From: CAIYUC01 sp963682005
Lineage (GTDB): Bacteria > Bacteroidota > Bacteroidia > Bacteroidales > FEN-979
Assembly: GCA_963682005.1 (NCBI GenBank)
Contig: OY820914.1
Location: forward strand, 3,038,001-3,102,000
Direction of reading: 5' to 3'
DNA: 64,000 nucleotides
Under the pieces are notes generated by a model. That model saw only the letters and a list, made by a program, of their open reading frames with translations, was not told where the DNA came from and did not search any database. Positions 44,933 to 53,696 of this stretch are shown one piece after another (within the stretch, counting starts at the first letter, position 1; every line of letters begins with the position of its first letter). The position numbers and the translations under genes were made by a program.

Positions 44933-47900
44933 GCATTTTCCTGATTTTCGATCGAGAAAAATTTATTTTCTACAGTCTTTTTGAATATCCTTTTCATCAT
45001 TGAACAATAATATGAAGAAGGTTTGCACAACGGGTTATGGTGTGTCAAAAGGCTTTGTGCAAGGCACCCACCCTTGCATAGACCCTCAATTTCGCAATCT
45101 TCGCAACCAATTATTCCGCCAATGCTGCGTTTCTTATATATTTCCGGAAAGCGGAGGTCGCTGATATTTTTTATGTCCTGTACCCAGGCATATGGAGGAT
45201 CGTCAATCGCATGACAAACGATGAGGGCTCCTTCAGAATTAACAGATAGTTCATTGCTGATTGCACTGCAGTAATAAGGTGTCGCCAATCCCGGATCTGA
45301 TATGCCTTCAATTCCCCTCAATAATTTGCTGAAAAGTGGCAGCCCTTTTTTTCGGCAATGATTATAAACATCAAAGAACCTGGACTCCAGTTTTTTAGGA
45401 AGAATTCTTGCAGTCAGGTCAGTCTCAAGGGCAAGAGAGACGGATGAATTGTATTTTTGTTTTACCGCCAGTACATAGTTTGCAAGTGCCTGCAGATCGT
45501 CAAGGTTGTGGTTTCCAATGGTTGCTGAAACGCAGAGATCAATCCCCGATGAGGATAACCGCTGAAAGACCTTATCAATCGAATTGAAAGTCCCCTTCCC
45601 GTTTTTAAACATCCTTGCCGAATCGTGAGTTTTACCAACACCATCAATGCTGAGGACTATAGTAAGCGGTTTTATTTTTTCTAAGAAGGATATCTGGAAA
45701 GGGGTTATCAAGGTGCCATTCGTATTGATCAGCCATTTTATTTTCCCGGGAGGAATCCCTGTCGTTGCAGTTTTCAAAATATATTCCATGCAATCCCAGT
45801 TGAGAAATGGTTCCCCCCCGAACAACCGGATTGTAGAATATTGATAGTCTTTTGGAAGCAGATGGTCTTTCCACAAGCCAATGGCCTTCCGGGCAACAGA
45901 CTTGCTCATGGAATGGAAAGACTGGCGGGGTTTGTAGCAATATGAGCATTTCATGTTACAACCATCATTCAATGACAGCCGGAGGTGAAAGCCCTTTGAC
46001 GGTTCAAACAAGCCTGAATCCCATTTTCGGATTATGGGTGTGTTTTTATAGGAATCAGGCATTATGGATAACAGATCTTTTACTTCAAAATTTTTATTCT
46101 TTAACCTATGGAGTTCTTTGTACGGATCATCTTTAATTAAAATATATCCTCCTGTAAGACGGTTGTAGACCAACACCCCTTTCTTGTTAAAAATAGCCCG
46201 AAGGGGCCGGGTTAGTGGTTTTATGGAAGAAAGTTGATTTCTTACATCAGCACGCCAGTGCTCGAATACCGTCTTAAGAGATCTGTTCAGCGGCTCTTTG
46301 GCTTTGGGTAATAAAGGAAAAGGGCAAAAATAGCTTGTTATCGAAACATTCCGTAAATGTTCAAGAAGATCATCGATGTTGACTAATTTGTGAAGATAAG
46401 ATACAAAGCTCCTGGCGAGGATGTATCCCGGATTTTCATCAACAGGAGCATCTGAGAAGCTGAGAAGAGATGCTGAAGGAGTCAGGCTTTTATCACTGGA
46501 ATCACAGCAGGAAACCGCAAAGGAAATAAACTTGTTTATTTTATCATGCACGGAGGACATGTCATTCAATGAAACGTCGCCACGGGAAATAAATTCGCAA
46601 ATTCCTTCTTCAAACCAGATTGGAATTCGTATTCCGGATTTTCTGAGACCGACATGAATAAATTCATGTTCAATATTTTTTCCGAAAAGTTCTATTCTGG
46701 ATGCCCCACCAGTGAAAAGGATGTTTTCGAACTTTTGAAGATTGAAGATAATCACAGAATGAGCGACTGTCCCCGCCATCCATTCAAACGCCCTGGAATT
46801 GTATATGATATGCAATTTTTCATCCATTTCACGCTCGTCCCTGGCCAGATAAATGCAAAAACGAGATGTTCCTTTTAGCAATTGATATGGAAGGTGTTCA
46901 ATGGATTTGTTCACGAAGGGCAACAGGCCGAAGAATTTATCGATCGATTGTTGTTTCCGGGAACCAATTAAAAGTTTTCCCACATTTCTTACCGACTTAC
47001 TGATGGCCTGCAAAAGAAGCTCATCGGTATCATGTTCTGGCCGAACCAGGATATGTTTATTCCTGAGAAGAGAAAAAACATCAAAAAGGTTTTTAGCACT
47101 GAAATGAATTTCCAATTCTCTGAACGATACGGGTTTTTTAAAGAAGCTTAGAATTTTCAAAACATCGGATGAAACAAGGATCGTACTGTCTGCTATTACC
47201 TTATTACTCACTTTGAATTCATTCCTGGTTACCGGGATAACTTCAGTATCAACCGATAAAAACCAAAATTGACATTTCTCATCCCTGATCAGTGCTTCAA
47301 ATTTTTTTGCCAGTTTACATTCGTTTTCAAATGCTGAAGGATCTGCCTTTTCGGATATGTGGTAATTGACCATCATCCTTAAGTATCCATTGCAGTTGTT
47401 ACGGATGCTGCAATTTTCACAAACAATTGTCTGATCGTCCCAGAATTTCCTAAGCTGGTCACCGCACAGGCATAAATCCTGAACCGACTTTCGAGGGTGC
47501 CCGGGAAGATGAGGAAAATGTGCATAACCATCCGTATTTACAATAAAATGGAGTGGAGGCCAGGATCCATTGATTTTTGATGAAGTCCCGCATTCCCAGG
47601 GTCCGGTTAGTTCAAGGCCATTTTTCTTTGCAAAAAGGGAGGCTCGGATAAGTTGTTCCGCAATGGCATGGATATCAACGTCAGAGTTATACACCTGATC
47701 TGCCAGTGCAAGGAAAATAGAATGGCAATTGTTAGTACAAGCCAGGTCGATCAGATCCTCCACATAAGAGAGGTTATTTTCAGTGATCAATGAGTTTATT
47801 TGAAATATACACCCGGCATTACGCAGGCAATCTATTCCTGTTAATGTTCGTGCCAGCGTTGACCTGCCCTGGTGATCAACCCTGTTCCTGTTGGACTTTT

Positions 47901-48270
47901 CTGTCGGGCCATCCATACTAATATGGATTCTTGCATTTCGGTCAGATAGTTTTTGAGCATATTCAGGCGTCAATAGTGTTCCGTTCGTGTTTATGATTGG
48001 CAGGATGTGAATGTTCCCGATCCTTTTCAGGTAAGCAATCTGTTCCAGTATCTCATTAATAACCGGGAGGTTTAGAAGTGGTTCGCCGCCATAAAAACTT
48101 ACTTCTGCCCGGGTGAAATTATTTAACTGCAGGAAGGAAACAAATTCATTAAAACTGCGCAAAGCTGTTCCCGGGGACATCAAAGAATTCCCTTTCTGAG
48201 CATGGCAATAAGCGCACTTTAAATTGCAAATGTCAGAAACAATCAGCCGCAAATGGGGGATTGAAGGCAA
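44929..48270 (-). CDS. Radical SAM - HExxH peptidase - radical SAM triple fusion
   Basis: 1113 residues from a TTG at 48270; an in-frame stop directly precedes it and the first internal ATG would remove the first cluster. rSAM-1 has CNLKCAYC (Cys15/19/22), YGGEPLL and an auxiliary Cys region (C267-C293, CENCSIRNNC). A winged-helix/RRE-like stretch follows at ~350-410. A gluzincin-like peptidase has HEFIH (His535-His539) and third ligand WFEEG (Glu555), with a later YILARSFVSYLHK helix. A second RRE-like stretch lies at ~690-755. rSAM-2 has CNMKCSYC (Cys771/775/778), FGGEPFLNW and a SPASM-type end (CEDCEIEGLCKGGC ... YYC). It lies between the precursor and YcaO genes, 8 nt after the former. 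I know of no described protein with this order. Confidence 0.9.
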   Translation of the reverse strand: MPSIPHLRLIVSDICNLKCAYCHAQKGNSLMSPGTALRSFNEFVSFLQLNNFTRAEVSFYGGEPLLNLPVINEILEQIAYLKRIGNIHILPIINTNGTLLTPEYAQKLSDRNARIHISMDGPTEKSNRNRVDHQGRSTLARTLTGIDCLRNAGCIFQINSLITENNLSYVEDLIDLACTNNCHSIFLALADQVYNSDVDIHAIAEQLIRASLFAKKNGLELTGPWECGTSSKINGSWPPLHFIVNTDGYAHFPHLPGHPRKSVQDLCLCGDQLRKFWDDQTIVCENCSIRNNCNGYLRMMVNYHISEKADPSAFENECKLAKKFEALIRDEKCQFWFLSVDTEVIPVTRNEFKVSNKVIADSTILVSSDVLKILSFFKKPVSFRELEIHFSAKNLFDVFSLLRNKHILVRPEHDTDELLLQAISKSVRNVGKLLIGSRKQQSIDKFFGLLPFVNKSIEHLPYQLLKGTSRFCIYLARDEREMDEKLHIIYNSRAFEWMAGTVAHSVIIFNLQKFENILFTGGASRIELFGKNIEHEFIHVGLRKSGIRIPIWFEEGICEFISRGDVSLNDMSSVHDKINKFISFAVSCCDSSDKSLTPSASLLSFSDAPVDENPGYILARSFVSYLHKLVNIDDLLEHLRNVSITSYFCPFPLLPKAKEPLNRSLKTVFEHWRADVRNQLSSIKPLTRPLRAIFNKKGVLVYNRLTGGYILIKDDPYKELHRLKNKNFEVKDLLSIMPDSYKNTPIIRKWDSGLFEPSKGFHLRLSLNDGCNMKCSYCYKPRQSFHSMSKSVARKAIGLWKDHLLPKDYQYSTIRLFGGEPFLNWDCMEYILKTATTGIPPGKIKWLINTNGTLITPFQISFLEKIKPLTIVLSIDGVGKTHDSARMFKNGKGTFNSIDKVFQRLSSSGIDLCVSATIGNHNLDDLQALANYVLAVKQKYNSSVSLALETDLTARILPKKLESRFFDVYNHCRKKGLPLFSKLLRGIEGISDPGLATPYYCSAISNELSVNSEGALIVCHAIDDPPYAWVQDIKNISDLRFPEIYKKRSIGGIIGCEDCEIEGLCKGGCLAQSLLTHHNPLCKPSSYYCSMMKRIFKKTVENKFFSIENQENA

Positions 48271-48278
48271 TTATAGCA

Positions 48279-48491
48279 TTATCCTCTTACACAGCAGCAA
48301 CATCCATCGTTACTGAACCCTTCATCTTTCTTTTGCAGCCATGCCGATGTTTTTTTGGTTGTGAGATCTATGTTTAAATTCAATTTCGGTACCCGCGGAG
48401 CTGAATTGTCAATTTTACCGCCAATTCTTTCAAATTCAGTAACCACTGTTACGTCCTGTGGGATTTTGATTTTCAATGTAATTGTTCTCAT
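48279..48491 (-). CDS. Cys-rich RiPP precursor peptide (candidate)
   Basis: 70 residues. The leader-like N-terminus (MRTITLKIKIPQDVTVV) is rich in Lys/Asp/Ile and has no cysteine. The C-terminal core GFSNDGCCCCVRG has four adjacent cysteines, all of those in the peptide. Such a run is an expected substrate for YcaO/SagB thiazole formation, and Ser/Thr for oxazoles. It is the first gene after a -7 box, and its last codons (GTAAGAGGATAA) also provide the Shine-Dalgarno-like AGAGGA of the radical SAM gene. A metal-binding peptide is the alternative, but the operon argues against it. Confidence 0.82.
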   Translation of the reverse strand: MRTITLKIKIPQDVTVVTEFERIGGKIDNSAPRVPKLNLNIDLTTKKTSAWLQKKDEGFSNDGCCCCVRG

Positions 48492-48562
48492 AGCTCGTTC
48501 TGGATTAGTTTATTATTACTTAAGAATTTAAACCTTAGTAAATATGATTATTTCAATTATAA

Positions 48563-48570
48563 CAAAGATA
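48563..48570 (-). promoter_or_regulatory. -7 box of the RiPP operon
   Basis: On the minus strand TATCTTTG matches TAnnTTTG. The precursor ATG is 71 nt downstream, giving a leader of about 65 nt. No -33 TTTG at the right spacing, which would fit a promoter needing an activator. Confidence 0.55.
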
Positions 48571-48704
48571 AGGTAAAACTTAGAAATGTAACAGATACTT
48601 TTATACCTTTTATGAGGTTGAAAATTATCCTCCTCCACGTGCCCTGATACAATGATGATCTTTAGTTAAGGATGTTTTTCCATTTCTTTTTCCCCGGAAA
48701 CAAG

Positions 48705-48839
48705 TCAGTCCATTTCCGGCATCGTGATATCCATCAGCACGATGTCGGGAACAGTTATCTTCAGGGGGTCAAGAAACACGCGTCCATATTCAGCTTCTCC
48801 TGTAACGTCAAGGTTGTTATTTCCCTGGATGACGTCAGA
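48705..48839 (-). pseudogene. Decayed LuxR-type response regulator (receiver fragment)
   Basis: The minus strand reads GEAEYGRVFLDPLKITVPD and then IVLMDITMPEMD before a stop. This is a close match to GEAENGKVFLELLKTSVPD and IVLMDIMMPEMD in the intact regulator at 50281-50946. Only about 44 codons with the phospho-acceptor Asp survive; there is no start and no DNA-binding domain. It sits between the histidine kinase and the RiPP promoter. Confidence 0.85.
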
Positions 48840-48876
48840 TTGTAGCTCGCAGCCTGAAGCCTGAAGCCATTATTGC

Positions 48877-50265
48877 CTACTCCAACTTCTTGCTGATCCT
48901 GACGATGACTTTCCCGTCTTTCTTTTCAAAATTCAGATCGCTGTTGATAAGGCTGGCCCTGTAGAATATATTGTTGATCCCCAGTCCGGAGTTCTTTTCC
49001 AGCACTTTATCGATATCATACCCTTTCCCGTTATCTGAATACCAGACCCTGAACATTGTTTTGCTCCGGTTCATCTTCAGGAATATCCTGGTTGCCCCGG
49101 AATGCTTCATGCTGTTGTTTATGAGTTCGCTGATGATACGGTAGAAATGGAGCTCAACTTCTTTCGGGAAACGGGAATTGTCAAGGTTGGATTTAACATC
49201 AATGACAAGTTCCTTGTTCTGCTCGGTCGTTTTGCACAGATCCATTACCGCGGCCCCGAGACCGTTCAGATCGATCTCGTGCGGAACGATGTCCTGGACG
49301 ATAAAATGCATTTTCCTGTCCATGTATTCAAGGATCTTATATACCCTTTCACTTGATTCAACAAACCCTGCCGTTCCCTGGGATCTTTCCAGAAATCCCA
49401 GCTGCAGCCGGGCACTCGATATGAGGGGTCCAAGTTCATCATGGATATCTGCAGCAATGCGGCGGCGTTCTTTCTCTTCCGTCTCGATGATCTTGCTGAG
49501 CACATATTTTTCGAGGTTCTTCCTTTCCGTGATATCAGTGAGGATGGTCATGACGGCTGCACCTCCTTCATAATCGATCTCACTGTTCAGTAAAAGGTAG
49601 GTATTTACCGGCTGGTTGCCCGCTGATGTTTTTATTTCAATCTCATTGAACCGGTCGTCTGTTGAAGTGAATTTTTTTACCAGCGAAAAGTTTTTCCCGG
49701 TTGCTTTTGGATCCTTGAATAACTGGCTTATATTCATCCCGGTAAGTTCATCCCCATTATATCCCAGCGTTTTCATAAACGCCTTATTCGCAAATTGGAC
49801 CTTCCCATTCCTGTGGATCAGCAGCAGGTTCGGCAAAAGATCGATCAGGCTCTTTAATTTGATTTCACTATCCTGGAGTTTTTTTAGCATTACCGTCCGT
49901 TCAGTGATATCGGTAACTGTACCAAGGATAAACTGCTCACCATTGGTTTCCAATAAGGATTTCCTGGTTATGACTGTGATGTTCCGCCCATCCCTGAGTG
50001 TCGCAGATTCTTCATTTTCAACAGGAATTCCATCTGAAAGGATCCGCTGGTCAATTTTTCGGAAAATCTCACATTCACTCAGCGGAAAGAACAGGTCATC
50101 CGATTTTCCAAGGATCTCATCTTTCTCAATACCGAATGACTTGCAAAATGCATCATTGACATGAATGTATTTAAATCTGCTGTTTTTAATGAAGACTGGG
50201 TTCGGGATGATCTGAACGATCTTTTGAAAAAAATCCGGATCGATTCTGGCAGTATGGGAAGTCAT
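48877..50265 (-). CDS. Soluble PAS-PAS sensor histidine kinase (NarL-partner type)
   Basis: 462 residues without membrane helices. Two PAS domains at about 10-125 (IVQIIPNPVFIKNSRFKYIH) and 135-250 (LIDLLPNLLLIHRNGKVQFANKAF) precede a HisKA_3 helix with ERRRIAADIHDELGPL (phospho-acceptor His275) and a HATPase with SELINNSMKHSGA and NSGLGINNIFYRA. This class pairs with LuxR/NarL regulators, and one lies 15 nt upstream in the same operon. The internal signal is unknown. It is transcribed toward the RiPP operon. Confidence 0.92.
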   Translation of the reverse strand: MTSHTARIDPDFFQKIVQIIPNPVFIKNSRFKYIHVNDAFCKSFGIEKDEILGKSDDLFFPLSECEIFRKIDQRILSDGIPVENEESATLRDGRNITVITRKSLLETNGEQFILGTVTDITERTVMLKKLQDSEIKLKSLIDLLPNLLLIHRNGKVQFANKAFMKTLGYNGDELTGMNISQLFKDPKATGKNFSLVKKFTSTDDRFNEIEIKTSAGNQPVNTYLLLNSEIDYEGGAAVMTILTDITERKNLEKYVLSKIIETEEKERRRIAADIHDELGPLISSARLQLGFLERSQGTAGFVESSERVYKILEYMDRKMHFIVQDIVPHEIDLNGLGAAVMDLCKTTEQNKELVIDVKSNLDNSRFPKEVELHFYRIISELINNSMKHSGATRIFLKMNRSKTMFRVWYSDNGKGYDIDKVLEKNSGLGINNIFYRASLINSDLNFEKKDGKVIVRISKKLE

Positions 50266-50280
50266 AAGGAAAACATTCGT

Positions 50281-50946
50281 TTAGGGATGAGCACTGTACA
50301 TTTCTTCCTGGGTGATCATCTTATGCTGAAGTGCGTAGATCAGTAGATTTATCGTATTTGACTGCCCCGTCTTCTGGAGAATTTTTGCGCGGTGACCCTC
50401 AACTGTCCGGGCACTAAGAAACAGTTCACTGGCAATTTCCTCCGTCGATTTACCTTTACAAAGCATCTTCAGGATGCGGATCTCCTGAGGCGTCAGTTCA
50501 GAGTCCCGATTTAAATTAACCTTCCTGAGATTCCTGACGAGGATGCTTGTGAGCTCCTGTGAATAATAATCGTGGCCTTCAATAACCATCTGAATCGCCT
50601 TTTCAATTTCATTCAGCCTTGCCGACTTGAGAAGAAAGCCGGAAATCCCTTTCTGGATCATTGAATTCAGGTATGCTTCTTCTCCGTGGCCTGAAACGAC
50701 GATAATCTTGATGCCAGGATACTTTTCAACGACTTTTTCAACGGTTACCAATCCATCCATCTCCGGCATCATGATGTCCATAAGAACAATGTCGGGAACC
50801 GATGTTTTCAGGAGCTCCAGGAATACTTTTCCATTTTCCGCCTCACCAATCAGTTCCAGGTTTTCAATCCCCAGAATGACCTGTTTCAACCCCTCGCGGA
50901 AGGTGGCATGATCTTCAACAATCATGATGGTTTTATGTGGATTCAT
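50281..50946 (-). CDS. LuxR/NarL-family response regulator
   Basis: 221 residues. The receiver has VEDHATFREGL, Asp57 in IVLMDIMMPEMDG, VSGHG and FLLKSA. The C-terminal LuxR helix-turn-helix reads LTPQEIRILKMLCKGKSTEEIASELFLSARTVEGHRAKIL. It is the first gene of a two-gene operon with the PAS histidine kinase and has a close paralogue at 57869. Targets are unknown; the RiPP operon downstream is a candidate by position only. Confidence 0.93.
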   Translation of the reverse strand: MNPHKTIMIVEDHATFREGLKQVILGIENLELIGEAENGKVFLELLKTSVPDIVLMDIMMPEMDGLVTVEKVVEKYPGIKIIVVSGHGEEAYLNSMIQKGISGFLLKSARLNEIEKAIQMVIEGHDYYSQELTSILVRNLRKVNLNRDSELTPQEIRILKMLCKGKSTEEIASELFLSARTVEGHRAKILQKTGQSNTINLLIYALQHKMITQEEMYSAHP

Positions 50947-50966
50947 CCCGGATGATCTTGAGTATT

Positions 50967-50999
50967 CAAAGATAGTAAAATAGTTCCGGAAAAAACAAA
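50967..50999 (-). promoter_or_regulatory. Promoter of the regulator-kinase operon
   Basis: Minus strand TTTG (50999-50996), 21-nt spacer, TATCTTTG (50974-50967), with the ATG at 50946, a leader of only about 15 nt. Confidence 0.65.
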
Positions 51000-51114
51000 T
51001 AAGGATAAATGGTCACGTTATCCCCGTGAAAGGCTGCAGGCTACAAGCTTCAAGCTTCAGGCTTCAGGATAAGTCATCCATACGGAAGCGGGGACAGTTC
51101 GCAGTCGGCAGTTC

Positions 51115-51156
51115 GCAGCCCGCATCCCGCAGCCCGCATCCCGCATCCCGCAGCGC
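51115..51156. repeat. GCATCCC/GCAGCCC heptamer array, 6 copies
   Basis: Six heptamers ending one base before the stop codon of the next gene, from the same sequence family as the array at 17734. Just upstream (about 51026-51070) lie imperfect AAGCTTCAGGCTTCAGG repeats, also seen at 48850. Confidence 0.75.
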
Positions 51157-51157
51157 G

Positions 51158-53551
51158 CTACCCCGGATTCGGAGGGGAGATGACACCAGCCCCGGCCTGG
51201 CTGTTATTGAAAACGATCACGATGTCGAAAATGTCGATGAACCCGTCGCCGTTGAGGTCTTCAGGCATATAACCGAATCCGCCGCCCTGGGAGAGATTGA
51301 ACACGGCGACATTATCGAAAAGATCAACATATCCATCCTGACCTGAAGCAGAAGATGTGATGTCGCCGGAATAAAGAACATTCTGGCCCGGTGACCCGGA
51401 AATTGCTTTCAGGTTGCTGCCGAAAGCCTGGGCGGCAGAACCGGTAAAATTGTACGTGACATTACTCCCTGCAAACGAAACGGCGGACGCACTCCATGTC
51501 TCTACACTCGAGCGGTGTCTCACAACGATGTAATAACTTCCGGCATAAGAAGCGGGAACAGTCAGTGAGACCGACCCTGCAGAGCTTATCGCAAGACCAT
51601 GTGCCTGGTAAACATATGCCCACGGGGAGACAGCATTGGCCAGCAGGATGCTAAGGGTGTCAGCGATCGTGCCGGAAAACCGGTTAAAGGTCGCCGAACC
51701 GTCGGTACAATCCTGCGATTGCTGCATAAGGCCGGAAGAAGCGGAATAGAGTCCTTCCAGGAAAAGCGTCAGCGACAAGGTTTTATTGCTCTGAATGCCG
51801 GTTAACTGTATATTGTCAATGGCCCAGTAATATCCCCACGTCCCGGTGTAATTCCATTTGAATCTGACTTGCGGCTGACCTGCGGCAGCGGCAATAACCT
51901 GGCTGAATGAGGCAGGGTTCGCCGTTGTGGCTGTGAATTGCTGTAGTTGTGTCCACGTGGCGCCGTTATTGATGCTGTATGCAACAGTTCCCGTGGAGCC
52001 GCTGTAGCTTCTGAAGAAATGGCTGAACTGCAAGGTCACAGAAGAATAGCCTGAAAGATCGAGGGTGGGAGAGATGAGGTCGGCATTCTGGGAATTCCCG
52101 CTTCCGTAGCCGTCGCTGTTGAGGTAGGCGTAATTGCCGGTCAGAAGGGGATTCGGGCTTGGTGTCGGGGTGATCACCCCAAAGGCCCAAAGCTCCCCAT
52201 TGCCCTGGTTATCGGCCTGTGACCAGCAGCTGGGAAGGGTAGTATTCGTAAAGCTTTCCGAAAAAGGCAACGTGAATATTGAGCAGATTGTTGTGAACTG
52301 GACATCACTCCCGTACCAGGTTCCTGTTCCGTTAGTTGCATAAGCCCTGATATGATATGTCGTATTTGCTGACAACCCGGTGATCGTGCTGGTGAATGCA
52401 CCGGTGCCTGAGCCATCGGTCGTATGATTCCCGGTTATCAAAGGATTGGCGGATGTTCCCCAACAGACACCCCTTGCAGTAACGGTTGTTCCTCCCGACG
52501 AAGTAACATTCCCGCCGGTGATGGCGGAAGTCATCGTAACAGATGAGGCTGCTGTGGTTGTTACGACGGCAGCCCCCGAAGGTGGTCCCGATGCAGTGGC
52601 AAGCCAGATTGTGGCGTTTGTCATCAGGATCCGGTGGTTGCCGGAAACATCTCCGGTCCAGCCATAATACAATCCGTCGTTGGGATCGCCGGTACCGTCA
52701 TCAGCCGGCGAGCTGTCGCCGAAACCGACAACTTTCCCGGTTCCATAGGTGGCATAGGCGACCATGGCGCCGGTGTTTCCGTAGGAAGATCCTGTTTTGT
52801 ACACAACGCCCTTCACGGATGCGTTCGCAGCAGGACTCAGGGTCATGGATGTGCCGTTGCTCCACTTTGCCTGGGTTACATCGCCGATTATTCCATGCAG
52901 CAGCGGATCTCCGGGCAGGACCGGGATATTGGTCGTGGTTTGAGAAAAATCCACCAGGTCAAACACAATCCCGAACGGATTTGCCGAAACCCCGTTATTC
53001 GTAATAAAATCGTTCCAGATCTCCGGTGAATCATAACCATCATTATTCCTGTCGGAATTCGTATGATCACAAACCATGAAAAGCCCGCCGCCATTCTGAA
53101 CGAACTGCAGCATCGCTGTCTTTTCTGCCGCGGTGAACAGGATGTTCGGCTCACAAACAATAAATACCTTGTAGTTCGAAAGATCCTGGAGGTTACCGGA
53201 ATTTCCGTAAGTGATCTGTCCGTTATACGGCAATGATTCCACCTGGTATCCCTGTTTCACCATTTCAATCCCCCAGGCGGAGATGCCTCCCTGCCAGTAG
53301 GTTTCAGCTGTTGAGGATGTGATCCCGGACTGATCCGGGGCAGGATAGCGCTGCGGATTTGATTCTGTTCCACCACCAACAATGGCTGGTCCTGTTGAAT
53401 ATCCGAGGTTGTGAAGATCGGCATCGATGACCCAATCCGCATTGCCGGCTGCCTCCGCTTTTGTGGCATCAAACAGGATCTTGACCTGGCCGGTAACAGT
53501 GATGGAGAATAGTATTAAAATATTGAAAAGCAACGTATTTCGTATGATCAT
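51158..53551 (-). CDS. Large secreted multidomain protein with dockerin-like C-terminus
   Basis: The ATG at 53551 (MIIRNTLLFNILILFSITVTGQ) gives a signal peptide; a TTG at 53575 lies in the -7 box. 797 residues. The N-terminal ~300 residues look like a glutamine-amidotransferase/DUF4350-like Rossmann domain (VKILFDATKAEAAGNADWV, NYKVFIVCEPNILF, VQNGGGLFMVCDHT). Then come an Ig/FN3-like module (GGNVTSSGGTTVTARGVCWG), a MAM/jelly-roll-like module (CWSQADNQGNGELWAFG) and a C-terminal pair of dockerin-like calcium loops (GQDGYVDLFDNVAVFN, DLNGDGFIDIFDIVIVFN). No type A sorting domain follows. Role unknown. Confidence 0.85.
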   Translation of the reverse strand: MIIRNTLLFNILILFSITVTGQVKILFDATKAEAAGNADWVIDADLHNLGYSTGPAIVGGGTESNPQRYPAPDQSGITSSTAETYWQGGISAWGIEMVKQGYQVESLPYNGQITYGNSGNLQDLSNYKVFIVCEPNILFTAAEKTAMLQFVQNGGGLFMVCDHTNSDRNNDGYDSPEIWNDFITNNGVSANPFGIVFDLVDFSQTTTNIPVLPGDPLLHGIIGDVTQAKWSNGTSMTLSPAANASVKGVVYKTGSSYGNTGAMVAYATYGTGKVVGFGDSSPADDGTGDPNDGLYYGWTGDVSGNHRILMTNATIWLATASGPPSGAAVVTTTAASSVTMTSAITGGNVTSSGGTTVTARGVCWGTSANPLITGNHTTDGSGTGAFTSTITGLSANTTYHIRAYATNGTGTWYGSDVQFTTICSIFTLPFSESFTNTTLPSCWSQADNQGNGELWAFGVITPTPSPNPLLTGNYAYLNSDGYGSGNSQNADLISPTLDLSGYSSVTLQFSHFFRSYSGSTGTVAYSINNGATWTQLQQFTATTANPASFSQVIAAAAGQPQVRFKWNYTGTWGYYWAIDNIQLTGIQSNKTLSLTLFLEGLYSASSGLMQQSQDCTDGSATFNRFSGTIADTLSILLANAVSPWAYVYQAHGLAISSAGSVSLTVPASYAGSYYIVVRHRSSVETWSASAVSFAGSNVTYNFTGSAAQAFGSNLKAISGSPGQNVLYSGDITSSASGQDGYVDLFDNVAVFNLSQGGGFGYMPEDLNGDGFIDIFDIVIVFNNSQAGAGVISPPNPG

Positions 53552-53572
53552 GTTTTTCCGGATTTTGGGGTC

Positions 53573-53580
53573 CAAAGATA
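53573..53580 (-). promoter_or_regulatory. -7 box of the dockerin-like protein gene
   Basis: TATCTTTG on the minus strand, 22 nt before the ATG at 53551. Confidence 0.5.
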
Positions 53581-53696
53581 AAAAGAATGGAGGAATCCAT
53601 CGAGCTCCGTATTAATACGGGTTTGAATACGTAGTTCTTCGCTATTTTGTTATGAATGCAACGATTAATTTCGCATGCTGAGAATTCTCCTTTTTT

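Noticed and set aside
48279..48491. Metallothionein-like peptide
   Set aside because: Cysteines are confined to a single CCCC run and the gene is joined to peptide-modifying enzymes, which fits a RiPP precursor better.
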